Source: Naematelia aurantialba
Taxonomy: Eukaryota; Basidiomycota; Tremellomycetes; Tremellales; Naemateliaceae
Reading direction: 5' to 3'
Assembly (NCBI GenBank): GCA_021527695.1
Contig: JAKFAO010000009.1
Coordinates: 248,001-312,000, forward strand
Length of the DNA: 64,000 nt
The position numbers and the translations under genes were made by a program. Below, piece by piece: positions 44,119 through 55,629 of the stretch. Under the pieces are notes generated by a model. The model had not been told where the DNA came from and did no database searches. It saw only the letters and a list, made by a program, of their open reading frames with translations. The number at the start of each line of letters is the position of its first letter. Position 1 is the stretch's first letter.

Positions 44119-44444
44119 GGTGTGTGAGTGGGGACAGCTGGATCCTAGTCTCAGCTGCGGTCGACGTGGCCTGGGTGTCGGTCCGATTCCTAGCCGTGTG
44201 ATGGCTTTGGCGTTTGATGGGTGCGACCGGCGCGTTGTGGATCCAAGATGTGGGATACAAAGGGTGAACGAATGCCAAGTGCGTCGCAGGGCGGAAACGT
44301 CCGACTCGAGTGTCGAGTGTCAGAGACGTGAGGAGACGGGGGGACGAGATGAGAGGAGGTGAGGAGATGAGAAGAGGAGAAGAGTGAGAAAGGATGAGAA
44401 AGATGAGAAGACCCAAGAGAAGACAAGCGATGAACGGGTTGAAA

Positions 44445-44525
44445 GGAAGGAAGGAAAGGGAGGCAAGGAAGGAAGGAAGGAAACGGAGGCAAGGAGGCAA
44501 GGAAGGAAGGAAGGAAAGAAAGGAA
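44445..44525. repeat. (GGAA)n-rich purine tract
   Basis: Irregular runs of GGAAGGAAGGAAA and AGGCAAGGAAGGAAGG, nearly all purine on the plus strand. Confidence 0.8.
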
Positions 44526-44932
44526 AATAAAGGTAGTGTTTCACCTCGGAAGGGAGAATGTAAACGCGAGGCCGGTGCCGTGCCTGAGGAGAAGCGAGCT
44601 GGAATTCGCCCAGACGGGTAGTTTTCAGAGATGGCGAGGGGGGCGTCCACGGCGGCGACGAGCGGGTGGCGAGCGGCGTGCAGGTCGATCATCGGGTGGA
44701 CGAGTGAACGGGACAAGTGAGCCACTGGAGAGTGGACAATGGAGAGTCTCCAGTGGAGAGTGGACCGTGACATGGGTGTAGAGAGTGGAGAGGGGCAAGT
44801 GGCAAGTCAGGGGCGAGGGACACTCAAAAGGACTATCCGTTGTTTTGTTTGAAACGCGCCGAGTTTTTGCGCCAGGGGCTGCTGCCAAAAGCTGAGAAGC
44901 AGGGGAAAGGAGGTTGGAGTGGTGTCGGCAGT

Positions 44933-44989
44933 ATCGATACGTGCTTGGTGGATCGATACGTGCTTGGTGGATCGATACGTGCTTGGTGG
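44933..44989. repeat. 19-bp tandem repeat x3
   Basis: ATCGATACGTGCTTGGTGG is present three times without mismatch. Each unit contains the palindrome ATCGAT. Confidence 0.95.
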
Positions 44990-45081
44990 ATCTACAGAGG
45001 CTCACCGCAGGTACATTGCCGCACCTACATGCAATGATGCATACACGCAATACAAAAGCCGCCTAAGCCTAGTCGCCTACG

Positions 45082-48000
45082 CTAGTCCTCGCCCTCGTTC
45101 CCAGCCTCATCAATCAGCTTGGCATAATCCTCATAACTGCCAAACACAGGCATCTCCCTCCGCTTCTTCTTCCGCTCCTTGCGCTCTGCTGCCACCCGTT
45201 TCCGCTTCTTGTCCGTCTCCAGCCGCCCTTCCCCTTCCCCTTGCTCTTGCTCTTCCTCTGCTTCCTCGTCCTCGGCAGAAGATACCGCATCGAGGGGGAT
45301 GTCCGGCATCTCGGCAAACTCGTCCAGGGGGATGAGGTCGTCGTCGTCTTCCCCTTCGACAGAGGGGAACGAGTCGTCTGAATCGACAGACGGAGCGCGT
45401 TTCCCTCGCTTGGATTTCGATTTGCTGGTGATCCCGGCGATGGAGTCAGAGTCGGAGTCTTCCACATCCACGTCCACTTCGACTCGGGTTTGGGCTTGCT
45501 CGCTTTCTTCTTCCTCCTCGTCTTCTTCCTCTTCATCGTCCTCATCATCTTCCTCGTCCTCGTCCTCTTCCTCTTCATCTTCCTCATCCTCGTCCTCATC
45601 CTCGTCGTCCAAATCATCCACCTCAACCTCGTCACTCTCATCGCTCAAGCCCAGATCGTCACCCGCATCAGGCATCGTGGCCTTCATGACCTGACGTCGT
45701 CAGCCCCTCCACAAGTCATCGACAGACGACATACCTTCCAGATCTCTGCCTCGTCGGGATCACTGTCCTCTTCATTCTCGTCAATCTCTGATCCTTCGAC
45801 GTCCGATCCCTCCGATCCATCTTCCGACGCCACCGATCCAGGCAGTTCGGCATCACTCTGGTCGTCGAGGTCCGAGTTTGCGCCTTTGGCCTTTCTTTTG
45901 TTCGACTGTTTTTGGGCGAGCTTGCTCGAGAAGAATTTGTGGAAGAACAGCTAGGATGGGTTAGCGCGACGATTCAGTTGATTCCGTCGAGCGTATAAAC
46001 TGAGCGTGTGACTAATAAGGTGACTGAATTGATGTGATTGACTTGACAGGAACAGTGGTTGGGCTGGTTGTGACAGAGTTGAGGATGGAGTCTGATCATG
46101 ATTGGCAACGAAAACCCACCTGATCAACAGGGACCTGCTCGACCTTCTTGCTCCAAAACGCCTCGCTGTTCACAAAACTCTCGTCTGCGCCGCGCGCCCC
46201 TTTCGACCGCACCACCGTCCCTGTCCTGTCGCTCGCAGCAGCAGGCTGCATGATACTCGCTCCTTTTGGCTGGACCGTCTTCTTCGGGTTCCTATACACG
46301 AACCGATCCAGGAACGCCACGAGGGTGTTGAGTGAAATGTCCGACGAGCCAGTCAACGGTTGTGAAAGAAGGAGTTGCTGCGCTTGGAGAGAGACGGAAG
46401 GGTGGAAATGGTCCAATAGAGGCACGAGTTCCCACAGACACGAAGAGTCCGCGTTGGCATATTGTGGTTCTCGTTTGCGCCCGTCGTATATCTTGGCTGT
46501 ATCTCTGGCACTTGGACGAGACGTCGAGGCGTGGCGCGAAGATCCCTGCCCTTCTCCGTCCTCCGTCGGCGCGTCCACGAAATGTTCTTCGCCGTCGTCC
46601 TCGGGCTCAATTAGCATCCGTTTCAACCCGGGCGTCGTTGAGAATAACTGCAGGTGTTAGCTCAACGCCAACGGCGCCTAGAGGGCAACAATAGAGGGAC
46701 CAACCTCTCCGAGGAGATACAGCGCGCCGCAGATGAATGGCGGTTGGTGAAGACCCAGCATCTGGAGCAATCGCTTGACAAACGCCATGACTCGTGCAAT
46801 GCTGGCATCGGCCTTGAGCGCTTTGAACAGCAGGTTGAGATACATTGCTTGCTTGCTCGATGTGATCAGGCGAGGGTCGAAGAGCGAGTCGTACAGCGTC
46901 CGGTAGAAACGGTCCGACACGGCTTGTCGAGATTGACATACTTGGTAGATGAGCTGCAAGGCCTGGATTGACGTGTTGAACGTCCCAGCGTGGGTGATCT
47001 TGAATAACGTATCCATGTATTTGTTGAACCTGTCGGCCAAGTCAGCATTGACGGCTCACCTGGTTAGGGAAAACGAAAGACTTACATGGCCGCGTCCAGT
47101 TGGGCAAAGGGCAGTGCCCGATTGATACCGGTAAGCACGGCGGCAACCAATTTCGCCTCGCTTGTATCAACCAACTCCTCATTCTCAAGCGCCGTCTTGC
47201 GACCACCCTTGGGCTTGGCTCCCTTTCGCCGTCCTCGCCACCTCTCAACTTTTCCAGCAGCCTTCTCAATCTCCCTCTGGTCAAGCTCGCCAGCTCCACC
47301 TTGTTCTTCCTCTCGGTCCTTTAGCCCGTCACCCAGAACCTCCCGAAACACCTCAAAGTACACCTCCACCATCCTTCCGGCCGTTTCCTGATCTTTCTTT
47401 GTGAGGGTGATTTGGTTCAGGGTGATCAGGCCGTAGTATCGCGCATGGTTGACGGGCTCAGCTTTCACGTCATTAGACTTCCTGTCGTCGTCGAAGCGCA
47501 TGTGGCTACTTTGAGCGGCGGGCTGCGGTGCGACTGGCTTGAGAATCAACGCAGATACCTCCCGCGCCACGACCGCCTTCATCGCAGGGTGGACAGCGAG
47601 GAGTTGGAGGATATGGTGGGAAGTTTTCGAAGCGACCGATCGATCTGCGTCTCCCTGTTATCGTCGTTAGCTAGGTATACAGTATCGTTGTCGATACGTA
47701 CCAGCTTATTGACGCCGAGTCGCAACAGGTTTTGCTCCTGCTCGGCATTACCCGAGAGGAGCTGGAAGACAATGTGCAGCGCTTGAGTGCGAACAAAAGG
47801 CAGGGTGTCGTGCGATAGTACCTGCAACATCAGCACTCACCATATCGAAAAGAGCAGGATGAGAAACTAAGCTCACTTCCAGCACCTGCAGGAGGTTGAA
47901 GAAGAAACGCTTCAAAAAGTCTTCAAAGGCGAACACCAGCAAGTGCCGGTCGGTGACTTGGGGGTGTGCCAGCAGAGGCTGGTCTGCGAAATACCGCAGT

Positions 48001-49146
48001 TTGCCTTGCTCCTTGCCTCCTCCGGAAACCCACCAGTCTGCGAGCGCCTTGACGACAGCCACGCGTTGATCTTTGTTTCCCCCACCACTGGTGGTACCAT
48101 CCTCTTTCCAGCCAGTCATGGAGCGGAGCCGGCCGAGCTCCTTGACGGCGTGGATTGGGCTTTCGCGCACGATCAACACGAGCGCAGACAGTTTGTCCTG
48201 GTGTGTACCGGAATGCAAGATCTGGGCGATGAAAGCTGCGTCCGAAGAGGACGAGGCGCGAGCGAGGGGAGGGAGGTTGTTCAGGAGGTTTTGGGCACGG
48301 GTCTTGAGCGTCGCCAACTTGGCTGCGGGAATAGGCTTCAGGGGATGGGGGGGAGTGGGCAGCTCGGGAAGCAGCGAGGTCCATACTGGAGTCGCAGGGA
48401 CAAACTGTCACAGTCAGATAGGGCTCTCTGGGGGCGCCAAAGGACTCACGGAACCGCTGGTAGAGTTTGGATCTTTCTTTGAGATGGTGGCTGGTATATC
48501 GGGATTGACGGATGTGGCCTTCGACTGGGCACCGGCGATTTTCATTGGCGGTGCGGCAATGGATGAGGTCTTTGCTGCGTGTTCTTCTTTCTCCTGCTCT
48601 TCCTCCCCCTCATCTACTGAGGTACCCTCGTCGGATGCGGAATCGTCCGAATCCTCGGTATTCTCCTCGTCCTCGTCTTCGTCCTCGCTTTCCTCGTCCT
48701 CGTCTTCGTCGTCGTCTTCTTCCTCTTCCTCCTCGCCATCATCCTCGCTTTCTTCCTCTTCCGAATCGCCGTCTTCGCCTGCTCCGCCTCGCGTGTTACT
48801 CGCCGACTCTGAAAACGCAGCGAAATCCAGTCCCTTCATAAAATCCCCCAAAGCCTTTTTCAACCCCTTCTAGGAGATATCAACAAAACATCATACCGAT
48901 ATACCAGCGACTCACATCGTCAGAGCCCTTTCCCTTGCCTTTCGCTGGCACAGACACGACATCTTCCCCTTCGTCTGAATCCACCCCGGCAATCAACGAC
49001 AAGTCCTCGTCGTCTCCGCCGAGATCCTTCACCGCCTGTCGCAAGGCGTCACTGACACCCTTCCCCTTGTCTGTCTTGGACAGAGCAGCCGACGCCTTGC
49101 TAGCCCTGCTGCCGTTGCCAGACGTCGATGCCGCAGTCTGGGCCAT
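45082..49146 (-). CDS. MAK21: MAK21/NOC1 (CEBPZ), 60S pre-ribosome export factor
   Basis: Nucleolar HEAT-like protein that works with NOC2 in 60S assembly. The start at 49146 ([13 protein letters not shown]) is followed by an acidic region (48440-48860) with long Glu/Asp runs. The family core begins [20 protein letters not shown]. It continues with [95 protein letters not shown] and [13 protein letters not shown]. Next come [31 protein letters not shown] and [13 protein letters not shown]. Nearer the end are [20 protein letters not shown] and [13 protein letters not shown] second huge acidic stretch (45480-45660) precedes a Lys-rich region and the end [19 protein letters not shown] at 45082. 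About ten introns. The N-terminal acidic region is longer than I expect. Confidence 0.93.
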
Positions 49147-49356
49147 GCTGATACGTTGAGAATGAGAGTGAGCGGTCGAGAAAGAAATCGAAAAAGCTGG
49201 TCGCCTGCAGATTCCGGCGGAAACAAAAATACTTGTCACGTGACTTGCGTGCCTGCGTCGAGCACGTCAGTCGAATTCCGATTTTGCAGCCACTGCCGCC
49301 GAAATATCTTTGTTTGCTCTTGACCTTGCTCAGCTCTCTCTCATTTGGTAGTCAGG
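49147..49356. promoter_or_regulatory. Bidirectional promoter MAK21 / cysteine synthase
   Basis: 210 nt between divergent ATGs. It contains GTCACGTGAC at about 49236-49245, a perfect 10-nt palindrome with an E-box CACGTG. In fungi such boxes can be bound by Cbf1-type regulators of sulfur genes, which would suit the cysteine synthase. Confidence 0.6.
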
Positions 49357-50858
49357 ATGAGAGCGGGCGCCTTGCTGCGAACGGCGACAGCGACTGCCAC
49401 GGTGCTGAGACCGGTGTCTCGAGGATATGCCACTTCCACGTTGGGGTATGGTCGAGAGGTGGAGGGCTTCGTCGGGGCCATAGGGAATACTCCGCTGGTA
49501 CGTTGCCGACTCCTGGTCCCACCATCTCTCAACCACATGCTGCCTAACCAGCCAAGCCCTTGTCCCGACATTCTGGACGCCTTTCTTAGAAGCCTAACGC
49601 ATGGGTAGATCCGGTTGAACCGCCTCTCCGAAGAAACAGGATGCAATATCCTCGCCAAAGCTGAATTCATGTCCCCCGGCGGATCGGTCAAAGATCGCGC
49701 AGCGCTGTACCTTGTCAAAGACGCCGAGGAGAACGACCAGATCCGGCCAGGCGGGACCGTCGTGGAGGGGACTGCGGGGAACACGGGGATCGGGCTGGCC
49801 CATGTCTGTCGGAGCAAGGGGTATAAATGTGTGATCTATATGCCCGACACGCAGAGTCAGGAGAAGATTGATCTGTTGAGGATGCTGGGAGCGGACGTCA
49901 GGCCTGTGCCCGGTGAGTGCCGTCGTGCTCTCTACACTTTTACATTTCACCGTCCTCCAATGTCATTGTTTCTTGCTCGTCCAGCCACAGTAGCCTATGA
50001 GCGGACACTTACCTAGTGACGTAGCCGTCGCATTCGACAACCCCCAAAACTACAACCACCAAGCGGCGCGATACGCTGCGTCTCTGGACAACGCAGTGTG
50101 GACCAATCAATTCGACAACCAAGCGAATCGCAACGCGCACATCCTCACCACTGGCCCGGAAATCTGGGACCAAACAGCCGGCAAGCTGGATGCGTTCATC
50201 TGCTCTACAGGCACTGGCGGGACGTTGGCCGGTGTGACGCGCTTCTTGACTGAGAAGAGCGGGGGGCGCGTACAGGGCTGGCTCGCCGATCCACCAGGGA
50301 GCGTGCTGTACAACCTCGTCGAGAACGGGCAGGCGGCCCGAGAGGGTAACGGATCCATCACCGAGGGTATCGGGCAGGGCCGGGTCACGAATAACCTCGC
50401 CCCTGATCTGAGCTTGTTGTCGGGTGCTCTGCATGTGCCGGATGCGAAATCGATCGAGATGGTTTATCGGTTGCTGGATGAGGAGGGGCTGTATCTCGGT
50501 GCTTCGAGTGCGCTCAACGTTTGGGCCGCGGGAGAGCTGGGAAGGAAGCTCGGAAAGGGGAAAACGATCGTCACGATTCTCTGTGACGGGGCATACCGGT
50601 GCGTCGAGTACCCATGTCGCATATTCCCTGTATCTCGACCGTTGCTGGTCACCGCTTGCAGACCTGCACCTCCATCGCTACCGGCCACCGCTTGCAGTCA
50701 CTGGCAATATTCACTCCCAGCTCCATCGTCGTTCAGAACATTAGCTGACAAGACATAGGTACCAGGCAAGATTATTCAGCCGAGTCTGGCTTGAAAGTAA
50801 GGGCCTCGTGCAGTCCATTCCCGAACGCCTTCAGAAGCAGTACATTGTGCTTCCATAG
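49357..50858 (+). CDS. Cysteine synthase, PLP-dependent, mitochondrial-type N-terminus
   Basis: Beta-replacement enzyme making cysteine from O-acetylserine (or a related substrate) and sulfide. The start [19 protein letters not shown] looks like a presequence. Then come VGAIGNTPL and, after an intron, [20 protein letters not shown]. The Schiff-base Lys lies in [11 protein letters not shown] (about 49675-49707). The phosphate/carboxylate loop is [11 protein letters not shown], and the glycine loop is [10 protein letters not shown]. The active-site part [14 protein letters not shown] reads [15 protein letters not shown] here. The C-terminal exon [16 protein letters not shown] ends at 50858. At least four introns, with borders near 49498, 49911 and 50598. 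Length is close to fungal cysteine synthases. Substrate choice cannot be read from sequence. The CACGTG palindrome upstream fits sulfur control. Confidence 0.9.
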
Positions 50859-51229
50859 CTCCCATAGTCATGCATGGCATTCTGCTCCACGCAGTTCAAT
50901 CCTGTGCTGTCCGACTCGTCACCTTTGATGTCTGTTGATTAGGCCATATCTGTTGATTAGTCTGTGCGTGTGATGGGACATGGTGCAAGCCCCGCAGCGC
51001 GACCCTTTGAACTCTGCCTACCTGCTCATTCTCGAACAGCAGACCATATCGTATTTCGGCATCGTACGAGACAGTACCGAGGTTCAGGCATCAGGATGTT
51101 CAGACATCAGAATGACTCAGACAGCAGCATGCGTCCCATCTATACTTGGGACTGCTGCATATCTTTCTCCTATATCCTCATCGCGCAACCATCGTACCTC
51201 CATTCCTACGCCGCCCCTTCCCCGTGAAA
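50859..51229. other. Convergent 3' region
   Basis: 371 nt between cysteine synthase (+) and MGR2 (-). Two short repeats of CTGTTGATTAG occur at about 50932-50960. No gene. Confidence 0.5.
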
Positions 51230-52035
51230 TCAAATACGCCGCACCGACGCTGGCATAATCTCCACTTGCTGTCTCCGCTGCCCGACCTTCCAAGTATTCT
51301 GCCAGCGCGAGGCGCGTAATCTGTCTTGCTGCGCTTGTTGTGCTTGCATAGCGTGCATAGTATACGGTGCGTCTGATCGAATCACCTGCGCGGTGTCAGC
51401 GGGAGTCATGGGCGTCCACCGTCGTCGCATAGTGCAGCATCATATCGCGTCTGATACGCATTACGCAATACAGATGCTATTCGTAATGCAGCCCCGAGCG
51501 TTCCGACGAGAGACGAAAGACGTACCGCGCCGATGGAGAGAAAGAAACCAAACGTAGCCGCAGAGGACAACATGTATTGAGACAGAGTGGCGACGGTCCC
51601 TCTTGGGCCTGGTCCGGCGCTGTCAAGACACAATTGGAGAACGCGGAGAAAGACAGTCGATAGCAAGCACAGACACCTCTGTCAGCACCCGGAGCGCGGG
51701 ATAGCAGGGTAGGCTGGGACGTACCGGATGACCGAAGTGAGGCCAAAGATGAGGCCGATGGTCAAGCCTACACCAGCTACGGTCGCCATCAGCAGCCGCA
51801 GCCGTCGTTGTCTCGTGAGGGAACAAAACGCTTACTGCCCATCAGCGCGCCCATCTTCACTGTTCGGCGTCAGCTTGCTCTGCATGCGCGGTAGCCCCAA
51901 AGTGCGGAAGGCGAGTGAAGGCAAGTGCGGAAGGCGAGTAAGGGAATGGGGACGGCCGCGTAGGCAAATAGCAACCCAGGACCTACTCTTGTCAAACGTA
52001 GAGCCTCCATGTGTCGTCTGCGGGGGAGGAGGCAT
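51230..52035 (-). CDS. MGR2: MGR2/ROMO1-like subunit of the TIM23 translocase
   Basis: Small inner-membrane protein that guides lateral release of preproteins from TIM23. The N-terminus MPPPPQTTHGGSTFDK (start 52035, exon 1 to 51987) is joined to the tiny exon 51836-51859 to give KMKMGALMG. Then come SLTIGLIFGLTSVIR and SAGPGPRGTVATLSQYMLSS AATFGFFLSIGA, and after another intron VIRSDAPYTMHAMQAQQAQQ. The Gly-rich first helix (MGxxMGxxxGxxxG-like), the GTVATLSQYMLSSAATFGFF core and a charged tail are the MGR2 pattern. The tail ends at 51230. Two exons are under 50 nt. About 110 aa, as in the family. Confidence 0.9.
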
Positions 52036-52843
52036 CTTGTCGCGTCGCTCCGGAGTGCTGTGGTCGTCCAGTGGTACCAAGCTGCACGCAGAATCACCCG
52101 TCGCTACTAGAGCTCAGACTTTTGCCGTGCTGTCCCAGGTCTCCCACGGTGCCCCTCCTTTCATTTGCCACCCAGATGTCGCCACCGGCGAAACGCAGAA
52201 AGCTCCGGCCGAAGCCAAGCAAGCTGCCGTCGTCACATCCTTCCCCCCTTCGTCTCCTTCCCCTTTCTCTTTTGGCTTACTCTCTCTCTCTCCCTCTCTC
52301 CCTCTCTCCCTCCATTCATCTACCCCTGCGACTCTCTACATCATCTCCTGGTAGAGAAGAGGTAGTCCGTCGTGGAGAGGCTGGACAACTGATCTCGTCG
52401 AATTCCCGAGTCGACGACTGGTACGGCGCACCGCCGCGCCCCCAGCCGCCTATCGTGATTTTGAATCCCATTCATTTCGTGCCCTGCCACATAGTCGACC
52501 CCATCTCCCTCGTACCCCCCTACGTGAGTCTTTAAAGCACTGCATCTCTCAGCGTCTTCCAGAGACCCCTCCCAGATCTTCACTTCTGGACCCTGCAACT
52601 ACGATGCTGACACTTACTCCTTCCACCCACAGCCCACACCCCACTCCTTATCTCAGCCCTGTTCCCTACGCTCCGTACTCTCCGTCCACTCCGTCCTTCA
52701 TCTACCCAGGACCTTTATACCATAGTTGTACCACCCCGACCTTTAAAAACGCTCCTGTAGAGCACACCACTCTCTACTTCCCCCGGTCCGACACGTACAA
52801 GCATTTTGCACCTATCCCCTCAGTGTTCTGCTTCGCGTGTGCG
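52036..52843. promoter_or_regulatory. Long divergent leader, MGR2 / RPN4-like gene
   Basis: A CT-rich region with a (CTCTCTCCCT)n patch at 52280-52315. It contains at least one likely 5' leader intron: a GTGAGT at 52524 and CTGACAC...CCCACAG ending at 52632. Another likely acceptor, CCACATAG, ends near 52493. I could not fix a coding start here. An ORF from 52176 (MSPPAKRRKL) does not splice in frame to the body of the next gene. Confidence 0.45.
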
Positions 52844-54903
52844 ATGACGACTTTGGCGCCGCTACCACTACAGCCGACTCACTTGTTACCGCCCTCATTC
52901 GCTGGCTACCCAACTATGTCGTACGGGCAGGCGCAGTCTCAGGCACAGGCCGACATGTTGAAGCGCGTCTTGAACCAAACATCGCAACAAACCAACGGCG
53001 CCACTAATAATGTCGCTCCCGCCGACCCTGCTGGTGCAGTCTCCCCGGTATCCGGCGGCATGACCACTCCCAAGGCGGATGTGGCTCCGCTCAAAGCCGA
53101 GGATGCACCCGTCCTCGAGATGGATGGCCTGGCCGTCAAGTCGCCTGTCCAGGAACCCGATAGCCTGCCGGGATATGCCATGAATTCGACCCACCTCAAC
53201 TTCAATCATGAGCGCTCAGCCTCGTCATCAACCGATTCGAGCGTGTCAACCTACTCCCACCCTGTGCCCCCGCCCCTTCTCGGTGCCAGCTACGGTCCAG
53301 AAGGATTCCCTATCAACGAGGCCGAGAGCACCACCCCGCCAAACGCCAAGGAGCTACAAATGTCTGCAGAGGCTGCTGCTGTCGTAGCGCAAGCCGACGC
53401 GGCGATCAGGCTCCTCAACGGAACCTCTACGGTTGTACAGGGTCCTCCAACCCCTGGGCTTCCCTCAAATCCCTACGAGTTGCCGCGAGGCTACGCCAAC
53501 TTTGTCAACTCGCAGCTGCCGTCGGCCGAGGTCCAACGCGAGCACGCTGTATCACGACAGAGCTCGACCACCAGCGAGGCGCGCACCGAGTTGTCGACAT
53601 CGTCCGAAACGTCGTCCGAGGAGTCAGATCTCTGCATCCCGTCCATCGAATGGGTCAACATTGCGTCTCCTTCAACAGCCCCATACAATCTCCAGTTCCC
53701 CGGATCGCCCGGACAAAGGAATCTCGTCAAAAGTCCGGGACGGATGCCTCCTCCGGCGCTCAAAGGGCTTGCCTCCCCGCGTCGGACTGTGCAACCCGAC
53801 TTTACCATTCCACACACTTCCGCTGTCGGTAATGTCCCACAACCCAGCGGTCTCCGGAGCGCTTTCCCCGCCAACATCTCATCCGACGCTGCCGCCGAAG
53901 AAGACGACGACGATCAGACTGTGGGGCAGCCGCGTGAGCGTAGTCCCTCGACGTCATCTCAGTCGGCGCAAAGCGGTCTCGACTTGCTGTGGCAAGCTTC
54001 TCAAAACCCACCTGCAGCTTACGAGAGCAAGGGGAAACGGAAAGCCGGTGCGGAGGCTGTGGCTCAGTGGCGCGCCAGCGGTATCCCTGTTGGTGCGGGT
54101 ACGAGTGCCCGTCCTGTCGTCAACCCAGCAGTCGATTTGCACCAGGCGATTGCCAGTCCGCCTCTGAAACGCCGTCGGCGCAGTGATCTGCAGGAGGAGA
54201 TTGACCCGGCGTTGCGCGACCCTGAGATTGAAGAGGACGCGATGGATCTCGCTGAGGAACCTCAGTCCAGTGAGCCGAGCGAGGCGGATGAGGGCGCCGA
54301 ATACGGGGACGATTCGGACTATGGGGCGAAAGGTCGCATCAAGTCTACTGGGACCAAAAAGACCGGCACTGTCAAGAAGGCTGCTGGTAGTCGTGGCCGA
54401 ACAAGCACGGGCACCACCACGGGCAAGATTAATGGCCAAGCTTCCGGCTCGGGCAGTGGTGGTAAAAAGGCGCGCAAATCCGAGGGCTCGCCCAATGGCG
54501 GTGGTCGTGGTGGTGGCGGCGGTGGATCCGGTGGAAGTGGCGGTGGTCGACGAGGAAGTACGGGTGGACCTCCACCGGGTGGAGTTCAGTGTGAATATGT
54601 CAACCCTCTCCCGGTAAGTGCTTGTTCTATGTTTTCTTTGCGATTAGTTTCATGCCGCTGACGTGTATTCAGCCATACAACCGCTGCCAGGACATCTTTA
54701 CCCGCAAGTACGATTTGCCGCGGCACATGGCCCGACATGCCCGGCGCGAAGGCGAGCTGGTGTACGAAGGCAAACTTACCGAGGACAAGGCATTGTTGTG
54801 GCGCACCATCAAGGACAAGCCCAAGGTCACGTGTGGGACTTGTGGCGAGAGCTTTACGCGGATGGATGCGCTCAAGCGGCACCAGACGAAGCAGAACCAT
54901 TAG
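52844..54903 (+). CDS. C2H2 zinc-finger transcription factor, RPN4-like
   Basis: Exons 52844-54613 and 54673-54903 give 666 codons. The body is Ser/Pro/Ala-rich and disordered, with acidic stretches and Lys/Gly-rich linkers. The C-terminus has two fingers. The first is CEYVNPLP / PYNRCQDIFTRKYDLPRHMA RH, interrupted by the 59-nt intron. The second is CGTCGESFTRMDALKRHQTK QNH. The long first Cys-Cys spacing with an Asn-Pro, the FTRKYDLPRH core and FTRMDALKRH recall yeast Rpn4, the activator of proteasome genes. That assignment is by visual similarity of the finger pair only. The ATG at 52844 is provisional. The open frame extends back to the acceptor at 52632, and the ATG at 52604 lies inside an intron branch region. 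Convergent with nothing; NDUFS8 follows in the same direction. Confidence 0.72.
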
Positions 54904-55629
54904 GGTGAAGGACCGATTGATGTCCGGGTGGTCTAGATGGTGATGTTGAAGGCTAGTCTAGAGGGGTGACGCAGAGGGATGGGCCGGAGAATGACCGGAA
55001 TCGAAGGTGGATCAGGGATGACGAACAAAGTTGTTGGAATAGAAGGAATGCCTCCTGTGGATACACGGATCGGAGGTGTGGATGGGATGGTGCTGGCGGT
55101 TTACAAGTGCAGCCCGACGTGGAAGCAGACATGGTGCGATGAAAAGGAAAAGGGATGAGGATTCGAGCTTGACGCCTGGTCTCATGATGTTTTGGGCAGA
55201 TGGATAAATGGAAGTGCTCGTACATGTCTTATGAATTGATGTCTCTGTGGCGTGTGACTGGCGTGTGGGTTATGGATCTGTGGTGTCTCTGTTGTGCGTT
55301 GTCCATCCATCTCATGTATGCAGTCTGGCCGTGTCACCCTCTGTGACTCTGGAGCGCATTACTCGAGATGCCTTGAGAGCGGAAGCAAATCCTCTTGGGA
55401 ATGGAGCGATGGTCATTGGCCACGGCTGAAAAGTGCCACACTCGGGAAATGCCGGAATTGCGACGCCGGGTTACGCTCACGGAGCATCCTGTTGGCCAGT
55501 CGATCTCGAGTTGCTCGTCGTCCTTGTCGTCTTTTGTAGCGGTCGTCTCGCAGCGCCTGCGAGGAGAGTAGCAGCTAGCAGCTCTTGACCGTCTCGGCAG
55601 AGATCGCTGGCGCCGCCTTGGCTGGCAAC
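54904..55629. other. Intergenic gap before NDUFS8
   Basis: 726 nt between two plus-strand genes. ORFs are short and without family features. It holds the 3' end of the zinc-finger gene and the NDUFS8 promoter. Confidence 0.5.

Larger units (their letters stand above)
44119..45081. other. Long intergenic region with purine repeats
   Basis: 963 nt upstream of the lyase gene and downstream of MAK21. It holds a GGAAGGAAGGAAA-type purine run (about 44445-44525), a 19-bp repeat x3 (44933-44989) and degenerate GGAGAGTGGA words (44715-44795). I see no gene. Confidence 0.55.

Noticed and set aside
48073..48873. Plus-strand Ser-rich ORFs at 48.5 kb and 45.2 kb
   Set aside because: They mirror the Glu/Asp-rich stretches of MAK21 (GAG/GAT reversed gives CTC/ATC and TCC/TCA serine codons).
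52604..52632. ATG at 52604 as start of the zinc-finger protein
   Set aside because: The ATG is part of ATGCTGACAC, which looks like an intron branch site followed by a CCCACAG acceptor, so it is probably spliced out.
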